NCBI RefSeq assembly: GCF_025947365.1 | Contig: NZ_CP110012.1 | Coordinates: 1,240,001 to 1,304,000 of the forward strand | DNA length: 64,000 nucleotides | Reading direction: 5' to 3' | DNA from: Flavobacterium sp. N502540 | GTDB taxonomy: Bacteria; Bacteroidota; Bacteroidia; Flavobacteriales; Flavobacteriaceae | In this document: one piece after another, positions 34,113 through 41,654 of the stretch | How positions within the stretch are numbered: position 1 is the first letter of the stretch | Layout: every line of letters begins with the position of its first letter | Notes under the pieces: model-generated | What the model was told of the DNA's origin: nothing | What the model saw: the letters and a program-made list of their open reading frames with translations, nothing else | The model's database searches: none | Position numbers and translations under genes: made by a program

Positions 34113-34259
34113 GGTTTGAGGATGCAATATTACTACTATTTTTCATTCACTCCAAATATTTTGGGAGATGATTTGCATTTAATTTCAAACAACACCTTGT
34201 GTTTCCTAAAACACAATTGATTTTCAACTGCTTATTTCGAATCAGAAAAAGAAAAATTT

Positions 34260-34664
34260 TTATTTAATTTCCTGACAAAGCTCAACCAAAACACCATTTG
34301 TGTTCTTCGGATGTAAAAAAACCACTAATTTATTATCGGCACCTTTTTTAGGAACGTCGTTAATTAGCACGAAACCTTCGTTTTTCAAACGGGCGATTTC
34401 GGCATGAATGTCTTCGACATCAAAAGCGATATGATGAATTCCTTCTCCTTTTTTCTCCAGAAACTTTGCAATCGGGCTTTCAGGATTTGTAGCTACCAAA
34501 AGTTCGATCTTATTGGTTCCGGTTTGAAAGAACGAGGTTAAGACTCCTTCGCTTTCTACCGACTCCATTTTATAGGACGGAACGCCCAGTAATTTTTCAA
34601 ACAGCACATTGGCGTCCTCCATATTCTTCACGGCAATTCCGATATGCTCAATTTTATTTACCAT
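34260..34664 (-). CDS. mce: Methylmalonyl-CoA epimerase
   Basis: This 134-residue VOC-fold enzyme interconverts (R)- and (S)-methylmalonyl-CoA in propionate metabolism. It begins KIEHIGIAVKNMEDANVLFEKLLG, giving the first metal His. The KIELLVA, GIHHIAFDVEDI and NGVLVELCQ segments hold the remaining ligands, His and Glu, of the paired beta-alpha-beta-beta-beta units. Length is standard. The gene is isolated from mutase genes here and ends about 20 bp upstream of the start side of the next minus-strand gene pair's 3' end. Confidence 0.95.
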   Translation of the reverse strand: MVNKIEHIGIAVKNMEDANVLFEKLLGVPSYKMESVESEGVLTSFFQTGTNKIELLVATNPESPIAKFLEKKGEGIHHIAFDVEDIHAEIARLKNEGFVLINDVPKKGADNKLVVFLHPKNTNGVLVELCQEIK

Positions 34665-34686
34665 AACCTCTAAATTTTAATTTCAA

Positions 34687-37044
34687 TTATTGATTTACAT
34701 ACGTATTAAAGTAACCGCATTCGGCAATAACGTCCTGATAATATTTTGTATCCGAATAGTCTTTCTGCAACGCTTTAAAACCACTCCAGGCAATAAAATT
34801 AATTTTATCGTCGTCGGCTTCCCACCAGTTTTTAAGGTTGTTGTACTTATTATTGTAATATTCGTTTCGTTCGCATTTGGCCAGCATATAAATACATTTT
34901 GCCTTTTGCTCTTTTGTTGTTGCCGCTTCCAACGCTTTTTGATAGTACATTCTAGGAAGATCACAATTGGTTATCATTCGCTTCATCGAATCTCTAAACG
35001 AATACGGACTTGAACCGTAACCTATAATTGTGATTTCATAAAAAGTTCTTCCGTTTCCGAAATGGGTAATATTATAGAAAGCATTACCCAACAATAAGCT
35101 ATTCGTGTACACATCTTCTTTTTGAGCCAGTTTACCCTGCATTTCCTTTATGGTAGTCAGGAAATCCATAAAAGTATATTTTCTTTTTTGATACGCCGTA
35201 TGATCGCAGTCGTGACAATCTTTTATATTTCCGTTAAACGGATTCCCAAGGAACTTGCTATATTGAACCGAATCGGTTTGTTTCATGTACTCAATAGCTT
35301 CCGGAATTTTATTTTTAAAGGTCGCCTGAACCGCCTGAAAATTATTAATATCCTTCAATTTCAAACTATAAATTCCTGCTCCGATACTTTCAATTTCAGA
35401 TTTATTGGATTTAGACAAGAAAGCTTTCATGTCTAATAGAACTTTTTCATTGTCGTAAAATGAATTCCCATCGTTCCAATAACTGTAACGCGATTCGCCA
35501 TAAATTTCAGCCATTACCGGATTCCCCTTTTCTCTGTAAAGCGTTGACAAATAACTTCTGCTCCAGGAAGAAGCATTCTGATAACGAAATTCCTGCCCTT
35601 TGTAATTCTTTGGAAGCTCAAAATACAGCCAGTTTAAATCGGCGAGAATTGTTTTTTCGTTTTTATCCGTAAGTTTATCTATTTTGCTCAAATTATTTAC
35701 AAAACGAAGCAAACGAAGCTGCATTCCTGCCAGTTCTGTTTTAGGAAGCGTTTTCACCGCCTTATCAAAATTCTTATCTGCATTGGCATAATCTCCTTTT
35801 AAAGTCTGCAAATACCCCAGAGACAAATCCCACAAGTAAGGTCGGTCTGTATTTCCTGCTGCTGAAATTTTAGCAATTAAATCCAATGTTTTTTGATCCA
35901 CCTTCACCTGGTTTTCGGTTTTGTTTTCAGCCACACTAAGTTTTTTCATGGGCTGATTTTCTCCTCCATCCTTCTGAAACGAATTGTTTATCGCCTCCTC
36001 TTGTCTGTTCACTAATCGTGTTGCCAGATAATTCAGATGTTCGCTTTTAGGATCTAATTCATAGATCTTTTCAATGGACTGTTTTTCGTCTTTGTAGTAA
36101 CCACGAACAGCCCAAAGCGCTGCTTTTTCCTTATTATTCTTAGCCATCGTCAACGCTTTATTCCAGTCGGTTTCATTTTTCGGACTAAAACAATAAGCCG
36201 TAACGGTTCTCAATTCCGGGCATTTATCAAAAACCTGTGCGTACAAATAGTTTGAAGCTGCAAATTTATTTTGCTTGTGATTCACTCCTGCCACGTAGGA
36301 AAGTGCACGGTAATACAGCACATTTTTAGGAACCGATTTTTCTGTTTTATTAAAAAAATCAATAGCTTTTTGCTTGCTATTACTATAAAAACGAGCTTTC
36401 ATGGTCAAAAACCAATATCTGTTTTTCAGGAAAGGATCTGAAGTTGTATTGTACACATTCTCGATAGACTGAATCATTTTGGCATCGTTGAACGTTTTTG
36501 CCACCACAGGATCGTAACTCCAGTAATCTCTGTTAATAGAAACGGTTTCTATTTTTTGCGCCAGATACAAAAACTCAACAAAGCTTTTTACTTTATCGTC
36601 CTTCAGCGAGATCTTTTTCCCCCATTTCAAAGAGGATTTGTTTTCCTTTTTGCTTTTATAATACACATGAAGATCTTTAATTTCTTCCTTGTTTTTTATT
36701 GCACTTTTATTCTCCGAATAATAATCCGGTTTTTCGTCTCCAATTAAAAAATAATTTACAGTAGTGGTATCAATTTTCCCTTTAAGGTACGTTCCCCAAT
36801 CGGACTTAATATCTTTATTGAAACGGGAATTGTGCTCGGTATCAAAACCAATTCCATAGAAAATTCCACCCGACAGGAAAAGCGGTGCATACGATTTGTC
36901 TGCAAAAGTTTCGGGAGTAAAATTAGAACTGTACGATCCAAAATAATCCCAATCGCCATCTGCACAGGCATAAATTACTCCGTATGCAAAAAGTAAAACC
37001 GCACTAGAAACAAGAAATAACTTGTTCAAAAATATTCTTTTCAT
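34687..37044 (-). CDS. Exported protein of unknown function with TPR-like repeats
   Basis: I do not recognise this 785-residue protein. A hydrophobic N-terminal segment (LNKLFLVSSAVLLFAYGVIYA) followed by Cys suggests a signal peptide, possibly a lipoprotein one (IYAC). The middle and C-terminal parts hold helical pairs of TPR type, for example SLGYLQTLKGDYANADKNFDKAVK and AKCIYMLAKCERNEYYNNKYN. A CHDCDH motif near residue 610 could bind metal or haem. It starts within the end of the upstream gene (41-bp overlap), so the two are translationally coupled. It is unrelated in sequence to its neighbours. Confidence 0.7.
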   Translation of the reverse strand: MKRIFLNKLFLVSSAVLLFAYGVIYACADGDWDYFGSYSSNFTPETFADKSYAPLFLSGGIFYGIGFDTEHNSRFNKDIKSDWGTYLKGKIDTTTVNYFLIGDEKPDYYSENKSAIKNKEEIKDLHVYYKSKKENKSSLKWGKKISLKDDKVKSFVEFLYLAQKIETVSINRDYWSYDPVVAKTFNDAKMIQSIENVYNTTSDPFLKNRYWFLTMKARFYSNSKQKAIDFFNKTEKSVPKNVLYYRALSYVAGVNHKQNKFAASNYLYAQVFDKCPELRTVTAYCFSPKNETDWNKALTMAKNNKEKAALWAVRGYYKDEKQSIEKIYELDPKSEHLNYLATRLVNRQEEAINNSFQKDGGENQPMKKLSVAENKTENQVKVDQKTLDLIAKISAAGNTDRPYLWDLSLGYLQTLKGDYANADKNFDKAVKTLPKTELAGMQLRLLRFVNNLSKIDKLTDKNEKTILADLNWLYFELPKNYKGQEFRYQNASSWSRSYLSTLYREKGNPVMAEIYGESRYSYWNDGNSFYDNEKVLLDMKAFLSKSNKSEIESIGAGIYSLKLKDINNFQAVQATFKNKIPEAIEYMKQTDSVQYSKFLGNPFNGNIKDCHDCDHTAYQKRKYTFMDFLTTIKEMQGKLAQKEDVYTNSLLLGNAFYNITHFGNGRTFYEITIIGYGSSPYSFRDSMKRMITNCDLPRMYYQKALEAATTKEQKAKCIYMLAKCERNEYYNNKYNNLKNWWEADDDKINFIAWSGFKALQKDYSDTKYYQDVIAECGYFNTYVNQ

Positions 37045-38008
37045 AGTTTTTTAAATTGAATTCGTCTAAATCGTAAAATATAATTTCTTTTGGCTGCTGC
37101 GCGGTATTCTCACCCAGTTCTTCCGCCATTTGTTTTAAATCTTCTGCCGTAATTGTCTCCATTTTTAAGAGGTCATTTTCTTCGTAAAAAACGTCATTCT
37201 TATAATTGGACTTTTTTGCTTTAAAAAAGATCCCGCTTATTTGTTGAAAATTCGGATCCCTTTTGAGTTCGGCTACATTCATTTTAGAGCGCAAACCAAT
37301 CACTTTTTGGTTTCGGATATGAATTCCCCACGAATATATAGGTAAGGCAAAATCGAGATGCATCGGATACTTTTTCAGACTTTTCAAATAGCGTTCAGCA
37401 ATTTTCTGATCGTATATCGAATTTAAGGAATCGGGAGCAATTGACCCCATGTTGTAGTACATCAAAACTCCGGAATCTACGTTCGGAATTTTAGTTTTCT
37501 TAAAATATTTCACCTGATGCAAGCGAATTGTTGCGGAGAGTTTTTTTCCGGAAAGCTTTTTAACACTCTCAATAAATTTAAGATAGTTGTCTTTACTTTT
37601 AAGGGTCCAGTCGCAATCGATCTGAATTTCCCGAGATGTAATTTTGTTCTTCGTGCTGATTTCTTCAATCAAACGAACTGTTTTCTGTGCCAGATCCTCC
37701 ACATCAAGGGAAGAAGACAACATGATTTTGTTTTGAATAAATACTACAGGTACAATTTCGAACTTGGTTACATCATCCTGAAAACGAATCGGACTAAGCG
37801 GAATGGGCTGTTTGGTCTGGGGATGCTGGCCAATATCAAAATACCGAATATACAGTTTAGTGACTTCATTGTCCTTCAAAGCAAGCTTCTCCGTTTCAGA
37901 TAATTTCAAAATAGTTTTCCAGTAATAAAAAGCAACAACCGGCTTTTCATTCTTACTGCAGGAAATCAGAAAAAGAATTAGGAAACCAATAAAAAATCTT
38001 TTGATCAA
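37004..38008 (-). CDS. Lipoprotein of unknown function
   Basis: This 334-residue protein begins MIKRFFIGFLILFLISCSKNEKP, a lipoprotein signal with Cys17, so it should be anchored in a membrane. The mature part alternates strands and helices, such as PVVAFYYWKT, EIQIDCDWTLKSKDNYLKFIESVK and LSATIRLHQVKYF, with DFALPIYSWGIH further on. The order of these segments recalls a TIM-barrel of glycosidase or deacetylase-like type, but I cannot name a family. It overlaps the TPR protein gene at its 3' end by 41 bp. A -7 box match lies 132 bp upstream. Confidence 0.7.
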   Translation of the reverse strand: MIKRFFIGFLILFLISCSKNEKPVVAFYYWKTILKLSETEKLALKDNEVTKLYIRYFDIGQHPQTKQPIPLSPIRFQDDVTKFEIVPVVFIQNKIMLSSSLDVEDLAQKTVRLIEEISTKNKITSREIQIDCDWTLKSKDNYLKFIESVKKLSGKKLSATIRLHQVKYFKKTKIPNVDSGVLMYYNMGSIAPDSLNSIYDQKIAERYLKSLKKYPMHLDFALPIYSWGIHIRNQKVIGLRSKMNVAELKRDPNFQQISGIFFKAKKSNYKNDVFYEENDLLKMETITAEDLKQMAEELGENTAQQPKEIIFYDLDEFNLKNYEKNIFEQVISCF

Positions 38009-38139
38009 AACTTAGGAAAAATTACATTTTAAACCCAAAAGTAAGAAATTCTTCGCTGTTATGGTTTTCATTTTAAAAAAAAAGAGCAATTTGTAAAAGC
38101 TGCAAATCCTAATAAATGGCTAAAAAGTTTCAATTAAAG

Positions 38140-38147
38140 CAAATATA
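38140..38147 (-). promoter_or_regulatory. Possible -7 box of the lipoprotein/TPR gene pair
   Basis: The minus strand reads TATATTTG, an exact TAnnTTTG match, 132 bp before the start at 38008. The distance is long and the region AT-rich, so it is only a candidate. Confidence 0.3.
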
Positions 38148-38182
38148 ATTGTTATTTTGTGCAATCAAATTCAGAAACCGTT

Positions 38183-39877
38183 ATGTTGAAAAACAACTTT
38201 AGATATATTGCATTTTTACTGGTCTTTTTTATGTTAAGCTGTGCCAAGCGCGGCAGCATTACCGGCGGACTAAAAGACACGCTGGCTCCGGTTTTAAAAT
38301 ACAGCTCGCCTAAAAACTTCAGCACTAATTTTAAAGGCAACGAAATTATTCTGGGTTTTGACGAGTATGTAAAACTTAAAAACCTCAACAAGCAGCTTAT
38401 TGTTTCACCGCCAATGAAACATGAGCCATTGATTTTACCTACCACACCGAGTAAAGTGATCACAATTAAAATAAAAGACACCTTACAGCCGAACACAACC
38501 TATAGTTTTAACTTCGGACAAAGTATAGCAGACAACAACGAAGGAAACTCGATAAACCAATTCAAATATATTTTTTCAACAGGTTCTTCTATTGATTCGC
38601 TTTCGATAAGCGGACAAATTAAAGATGCTTATGAAAAAAACGTTGATAATTTTGTTTCGGTGATACTTTATGAGATCAACGACACCTACCAGGATTCATT
38701 AATTTACAAGCAAAGTCCACGCTACATTACGAATACACTGGACAGTTTACGTACTTTCAAATTAGAAAATTTAAAGGCCGGAAAATACCTGTTGATGGCC
38801 CTGAAAGACAAAGGAAGCAACAACAGATACAATCCTAAAGACGACAAAATCGGCTTTATCAAACATTACATTACCGTTCCAAACGACACTGTTTTTGAAT
38901 TGGAATTATTCAAAGAAGCTCTTCCATTTAAAGCCATAAAACCTATACAAGCCTCAGGAAACAGGCTGTACCTCCCTTACGAAGGCAAACCAAACTTTAA
39001 ACTTTCGAAACCTAAAGTGGTCGTGAAACACGGGAACGACACCATGGAAACCATTGTTACCGCATTTCCTAAAAAGGATTCCCTGCAAATTTGGTACAAA
39101 CCGCTAAAAGTTAAATCAGATTCTTTGGCAGTAGAAATTAGTAAAGAAAAATACAGCAAAAGATTTAGCGTAAAAATTAAAGACCAGAAGAAAGACACTT
39201 TAAACATAACTGCTGTTCAAAACGGCACCATCAATTTCCGTGATCGATTTACCTTAGAATCAGCTACTCCGCTGGTAAAATTTGACAAATCAAAAATTCG
39301 ACTGGTTAACAAAGATTCGACTGCCGTAGATTTTACGACAGAATACGATGAATTTGAGCAAAAACTCTATGTTGATTTCAAAAAGGAACCTGTTGAAAAA
39401 TACAGCATAACATTTTTCCCGGGTGCATTGACTGATTTTTATGAAAAATCCAATGACACTCTGGCTATTAAACTAAGCACAAAAGAACCTGCCGATTATG
39501 GAAATCTGGTTTTGAACCTAAAAAATGTAAAACGTTTTCCCATTATTGTTGAAGCCACTAACGCAAAAGGTGATGTTGTATACGCCAGTGATTACTCTGA
39601 AGGCAAGACTAAAATTGAATTCAATTTATTGGTCCCTGATAAATTTACCATCAGAATAATCTACGACGACAACAAGAACAAAATTTATGATTCAGGAGAC
39701 TTCCTGAATAAAAAGTACGCCGAAGAAGTATTTTATTACCAAACCCCAGTAGATGTCCGCACCAATTGGGATGTCGATCAGGCTATTGATTTAAGCGTCC
39801 CGTACAATCCTGAAGTAGAGAAAAAACAGGCAGAAAAAAAGAAAAAAGACGAAGAGAAAAAAAGGAAAGCCTTCTAA
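38183..39877 (+). CDS. Ig-like-domain lipoprotein
   Basis: I take ATG 38183 rather than the upstream GTG 38159, because it starts a standard lipoprotein signal (MLKNNFRYIAFLLVFFMLSCAKRG, Cys20). The 564-residue protein then has a bacterial Ig-like domain (Big_5 type) at about 30-135, with LAPVLKYSSPKNFS, ILGFDEYVKL and PNTTYSFNFGQSIADNNEGN. Later beta-sandwich-like segments and a segment with a DDNKNKIYDSGDF calcium-loop-like pattern follow. The C-terminal 25 residues are almost all Lys and Glu. Such proteins are common outer-membrane or surface lipoproteins of Flavobacteriia of unknown role. It precedes the Coa1-family gene by 24 bp. Confidence 0.8.
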   Translation: MLKNNFRYIAFLLVFFMLSCAKRGSITGGLKDTLAPVLKYSSPKNFSTNFKGNEIILGFDEYVKLKNLNKQLIVSPPMKHEPLILPTTPSKVITIKIKDTLQPNTTYSFNFGQSIADNNEGNSINQFKYIFSTGSSIDSLSISGQIKDAYEKNVDNFVSVILYEINDTYQDSLIYKQSPRYITNTLDSLRTFKLENLKAGKYLLMALKDKGSNNRYNPKDDKIGFIKHYITVPNDTVFELELFKEALPFKAIKPIQASGNRLYLPYEGKPNFKLSKPKVVVKHGNDTMETIVTAFPKKDSLQIWYKPLKVKSDSLAVEISKEKYSKRFSVKIKDQKKDTLNITAVQNGTINFRDRFTLESATPLVKFDKSKIRLVNKDSTAVDFTTEYDEFEQKLYVDFKKEPVEKYSITFFPGALTDFYEKSNDTLAIKLSTKEPADYGNLVLNLKNVKRFPIIVEATNAKGDVVYASDYSEGKTKIEFNLLVPDKFTIRIIYDDNKNKIYDSGDFLNKKYAEEVFYYQTPVDVRTNWDVDQAIDLSVPYNPEVEKKQAEKKKKDEEKKRKAF

Positions 39878-39901
39878 ATTTTAATACCTGAGCGCAACGC
39901 T

Positions 39902-40345
39902 ATGGAAAACGATTTAATTGAAAAAGAGAGCTGGTTCAAAAGAAACTGGAAATGGCTTTTATCTTCCATCTTCCTGTGTATACTCTTAATTGGAATTTTA
40001 GCTGCATCAACCTCTCAAGATAGCATTACTGATATCGCCAAAGCTTATTCAGACAATGTACTTTTTGAAAAAGCAATTGAAAAAGCTAACAAGAACCCAA
40101 ACATTCTTGAAAATATTGGCACACTTGAACCTATCGACAAACTGGCCATTTTAGAAGGAAACGTTATCTATTCCAATAATCACAATACCGTTAATTTATC
40201 TGTGAGAGTGAACGGAGACAAAAGAAAGGGCAAACTAAACATTTCTGCTTTCAAAAAAGGAACAGAATGGGTGTACCAAAAAATTGCTGTCCGCACCAAA
40301 AATCCTAAGAACGAAATTATCGTCCTGGAAGAACCTCAGAAATAA
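39902..40345 (+). CDS. Coa1-family membrane protein
   Basis: This 147-residue protein has a short charged N-terminus, one membrane segment (WKWLLSSIFLCILLIGILAAS) at about residues 17-37, and a C-terminal alpha/beta domain. It matches the cytochrome-oxidase-assembly-factor Coa1 family as it appears in Flavobacteria, with AILEGNVIYSNNHNTVNLSV and VRVNGDKRKGKLNISAFKKG. Bacterial members have no proven role in oxidase assembly, and no oxidase genes are near. It is probably cotranscribed with the Ig-like lipoprotein gene 24 bp upstream. Confidence 0.75.
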   Translation: MENDLIEKESWFKRNWKWLLSSIFLCILLIGILAASTSQDSITDIAKAYSDNVLFEKAIEKANKNPNILENIGTLEPIDKLAILEGNVIYSNNHNTVNLSVRVNGDKRKGKLNISAFKKGTEWVYQKIAVRTKNPKNEIIVLEEPQK

Positions 40346-40360
40346 GCTTTCAAATTAGAA

Positions 40361-41128
40361 TCAAAAATCGATTCTAAACACATCTTTATCACTTAAAAAA
40401 TCTAGTTTTTTACGGGTTTCCAACATTGCATTCTTATCTAGTTCCACCACAAAAATATCCTCGGTTTCCTGTGGTTCGAGAATATAATTTCCTAAAAAAT
40501 CCACCGCTTGCGAATGGCCAATATGTTCAAAATTATTGGCGTCCAGCCCTACTCTGTTAACTCCAATCACATAACTGAGATTTTCGATCGCACGTGCTTT
40601 AAGTAAGGCATCCCAGGCGTTGGTCCTCACTTTGGGCCAGTTGGCCACATACAGCAATACATCATAATTCTCGACATTTCTGGCAAAAACCGGAAATCTC
40701 AAATCATAACAAACCTGCAGGCAGATCTTCCAATCCAGATAATTCACAATTACTTTTTCATCTCCTCTGGTATAAAACTGATCTTCACCTGCAAGCGAAA
40801 ACAAATGGCGTTTGTTATAATATTGAATTTCACCTGACGGAAAAACAAATACCATTCGATTGTAATACTTGTCATTTTCAACAATAACAAGACTTCCCAC
40901 AATAGCTGCATTTTTTTGTTTCGCCAAAGACTGTATCCAGGAGATCGTTTCTCCTTGCATCGTTTCGGCAACTGCGGCGGCATTCATGGTAAATCCCGTT
41001 GAAAACATCTCCGGCAGCACGATCAGATTAACATCAGCATCGATTGTATTGATTTTGGATTCGAATTGCTTTCTATTCTCTGAAGCATTCTCCCAATAAA
41101 GATTGGATTGTATAAGTGCGATTTTCAT
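40361..41128 (-). CDS. Carbon-nitrogen hydrolase, omega-amidase (YafV) type
   Basis: This 255-residue nitrilase-superfamily enzyme has its Glu-Lys-Cys triad at Glu40 (VLPEMFSTGF), Lys106 (YNKRHLFSLAGE) and Cys140 (LQVCYDLRFPVFARN). The lack of extra domains, the length and the exact LPEMF/NKRHLF/CYDLRFP segments fit the YafV group. Those enzymes hydrolyse alpha-ketoglutaramate and alpha-ketosuccinamate in methionine-salvage side reactions. It is convergent with the Coa1-family gene, 15 bp apart. Confidence 0.9.
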   Translation of the reverse strand: MKIALIQSNLYWENASENRKQFESKINTIDADVNLIVLPEMFSTGFTMNAAAVAETMQGETISWIQSLAKQKNAAIVGSLVIVENDKYYNRMVFVFPSGEIQYYNKRHLFSLAGEDQFYTRGDEKVIVNYLDWKICLQVCYDLRFPVFARNVENYDVLLYVANWPKVRTNAWDALLKARAIENLSYVIGVNRVGLDANNFEHIGHSQAVDFLGNYILEPQETEDIFVVELDKNAMLETRKKLDFLSDKDVFRIDF

Positions 41129-41261
41129 ATGGTAAAAATACCTTTTTTTAAAATAAAAAGTCTAAATAAGATTTGAGTTTCACAAACCTTCCTACAAAGA
41201 GCCATAAACCCAGTAAATATCAGATATTTCAGAATAAAAAAACATTATCTGAAAAAATTAT

Positions 41262-41274
41262 GCAAAAATATTGC
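41262..41274. promoter_or_regulatory. Operator site 1 (GCA-N7-TGC) upstream of susC1
   Basis: GCAAAAATATTGC is the dyad GCA-AAAATAT-TGC, flanked by AT/AT to give ATGCA...TGCAT. It is one of six copies of the motif in the locus. It lies 44 bp ahead of the -7 box at 41318. Confidence 0.7.
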
Positions 41275-41283
41275 ATAATTTGT

Positions 41284-41296
41284 GCGAAAATATTGC
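41284..41296. promoter_or_regulatory. Operator site 2 (GCG-N7-TGC) upstream of susC1
   Basis: GCGAAAATATTGC is the same dyad with one changed base. It starts 22 bp after site 1, two helical turns, and ends 21 bp before the -7 box. Confidence 0.65.
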
Positions 41297-41317
41297 TCTA
41301 TATGAATATAATTTATA

Positions 41318-41325
41318 TATATTTG
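41318..41325 (+). promoter_or_regulatory. -7 box of the first susCD operon
   Basis: TATATTTG matches TAnnTTTG exactly. The surrounding TATATATTTGATCGC is repeated at the second susC promoter (46708), which supports a shared promoter design. Confidence 0.7.
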
Positions 41326-41367
41326 ATCGCTAATTAAAAAACACAATACCCTAAAAAACACCTAATT

Positions 41368-41502
41368 ATGAAAAAACGCACGATTTTAAAGGGCGCACCG
41401 CCAACAACGATTCTTACAAACAGCCATGAATCACTTGCAATAAAAAAGCAAAACACTAAAAAAACACAAACAGATTCCTTATTCTTTAAAGCGTACTGCT
41501 AA
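41368..41502 (+). CDS. Possible 44-residue leader peptide upstream of susC1
   Basis: The open frame starts 42 bp after the -7 box and encodes MKKRTILKGAPPTT and then a Lys/Thr-rich sequence ending FFKAYC. No signal peptide or membrane segment is clear. It is followed by three hairpins and then susC. Its place, directly after the promoter in a 310-base leader, is the only evidence that it is real; it may also be a remnant. Confidence 0.35.
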   Translation: MKKRTILKGAPPTTILTNSHESLAIKKQNTKKTQTDSLFFKAYC

Positions 41503-41504
41503 AG

Positions 41505-41606
41505 CTACAGAACAAACCACGTCTGTAGTAAAAGCAACAAGATTCTATTTGTACTAATTCGTCTTCAGGAAACGAATTAAGAAATTCTTTCACCTCACCA
41601 GTGAAA
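41505..41606 (+). promoter_or_regulatory. Three successive hairpins in the susC1 leader
   Basis: CTACAGA 41505-41511 pairs with TCTGTAG 41522-41528. TAATTCGT 41555-41562 pairs with ACGAATTA 41572-41579. TTTCAC 41588-41593 pairs with GTGAAA 41601-41606. None is followed by a U-tract, so they look more like translational or RNA-stability structures than terminators. The first ATG after them is susC at 41655. Confidence 0.5.
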
Positions 41607-41654
41607 CAAAAAAACAACCAATCAACAAACCTCAACTAACTAAAAACCCAAAGA

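Noticed and set aside
34690..35436. Plus-strand open frames opposite the TPR protein gene.
   Set aside because: They are mirror frames of the real minus-strand gene with no start context or known motif.
38159..38182. Earlier GTG start for the Ig-like lipoprotein.
   Set aside because: It adds eight residues that would spoil the lipoprotein signal; ATG 38183 gives a clean one.
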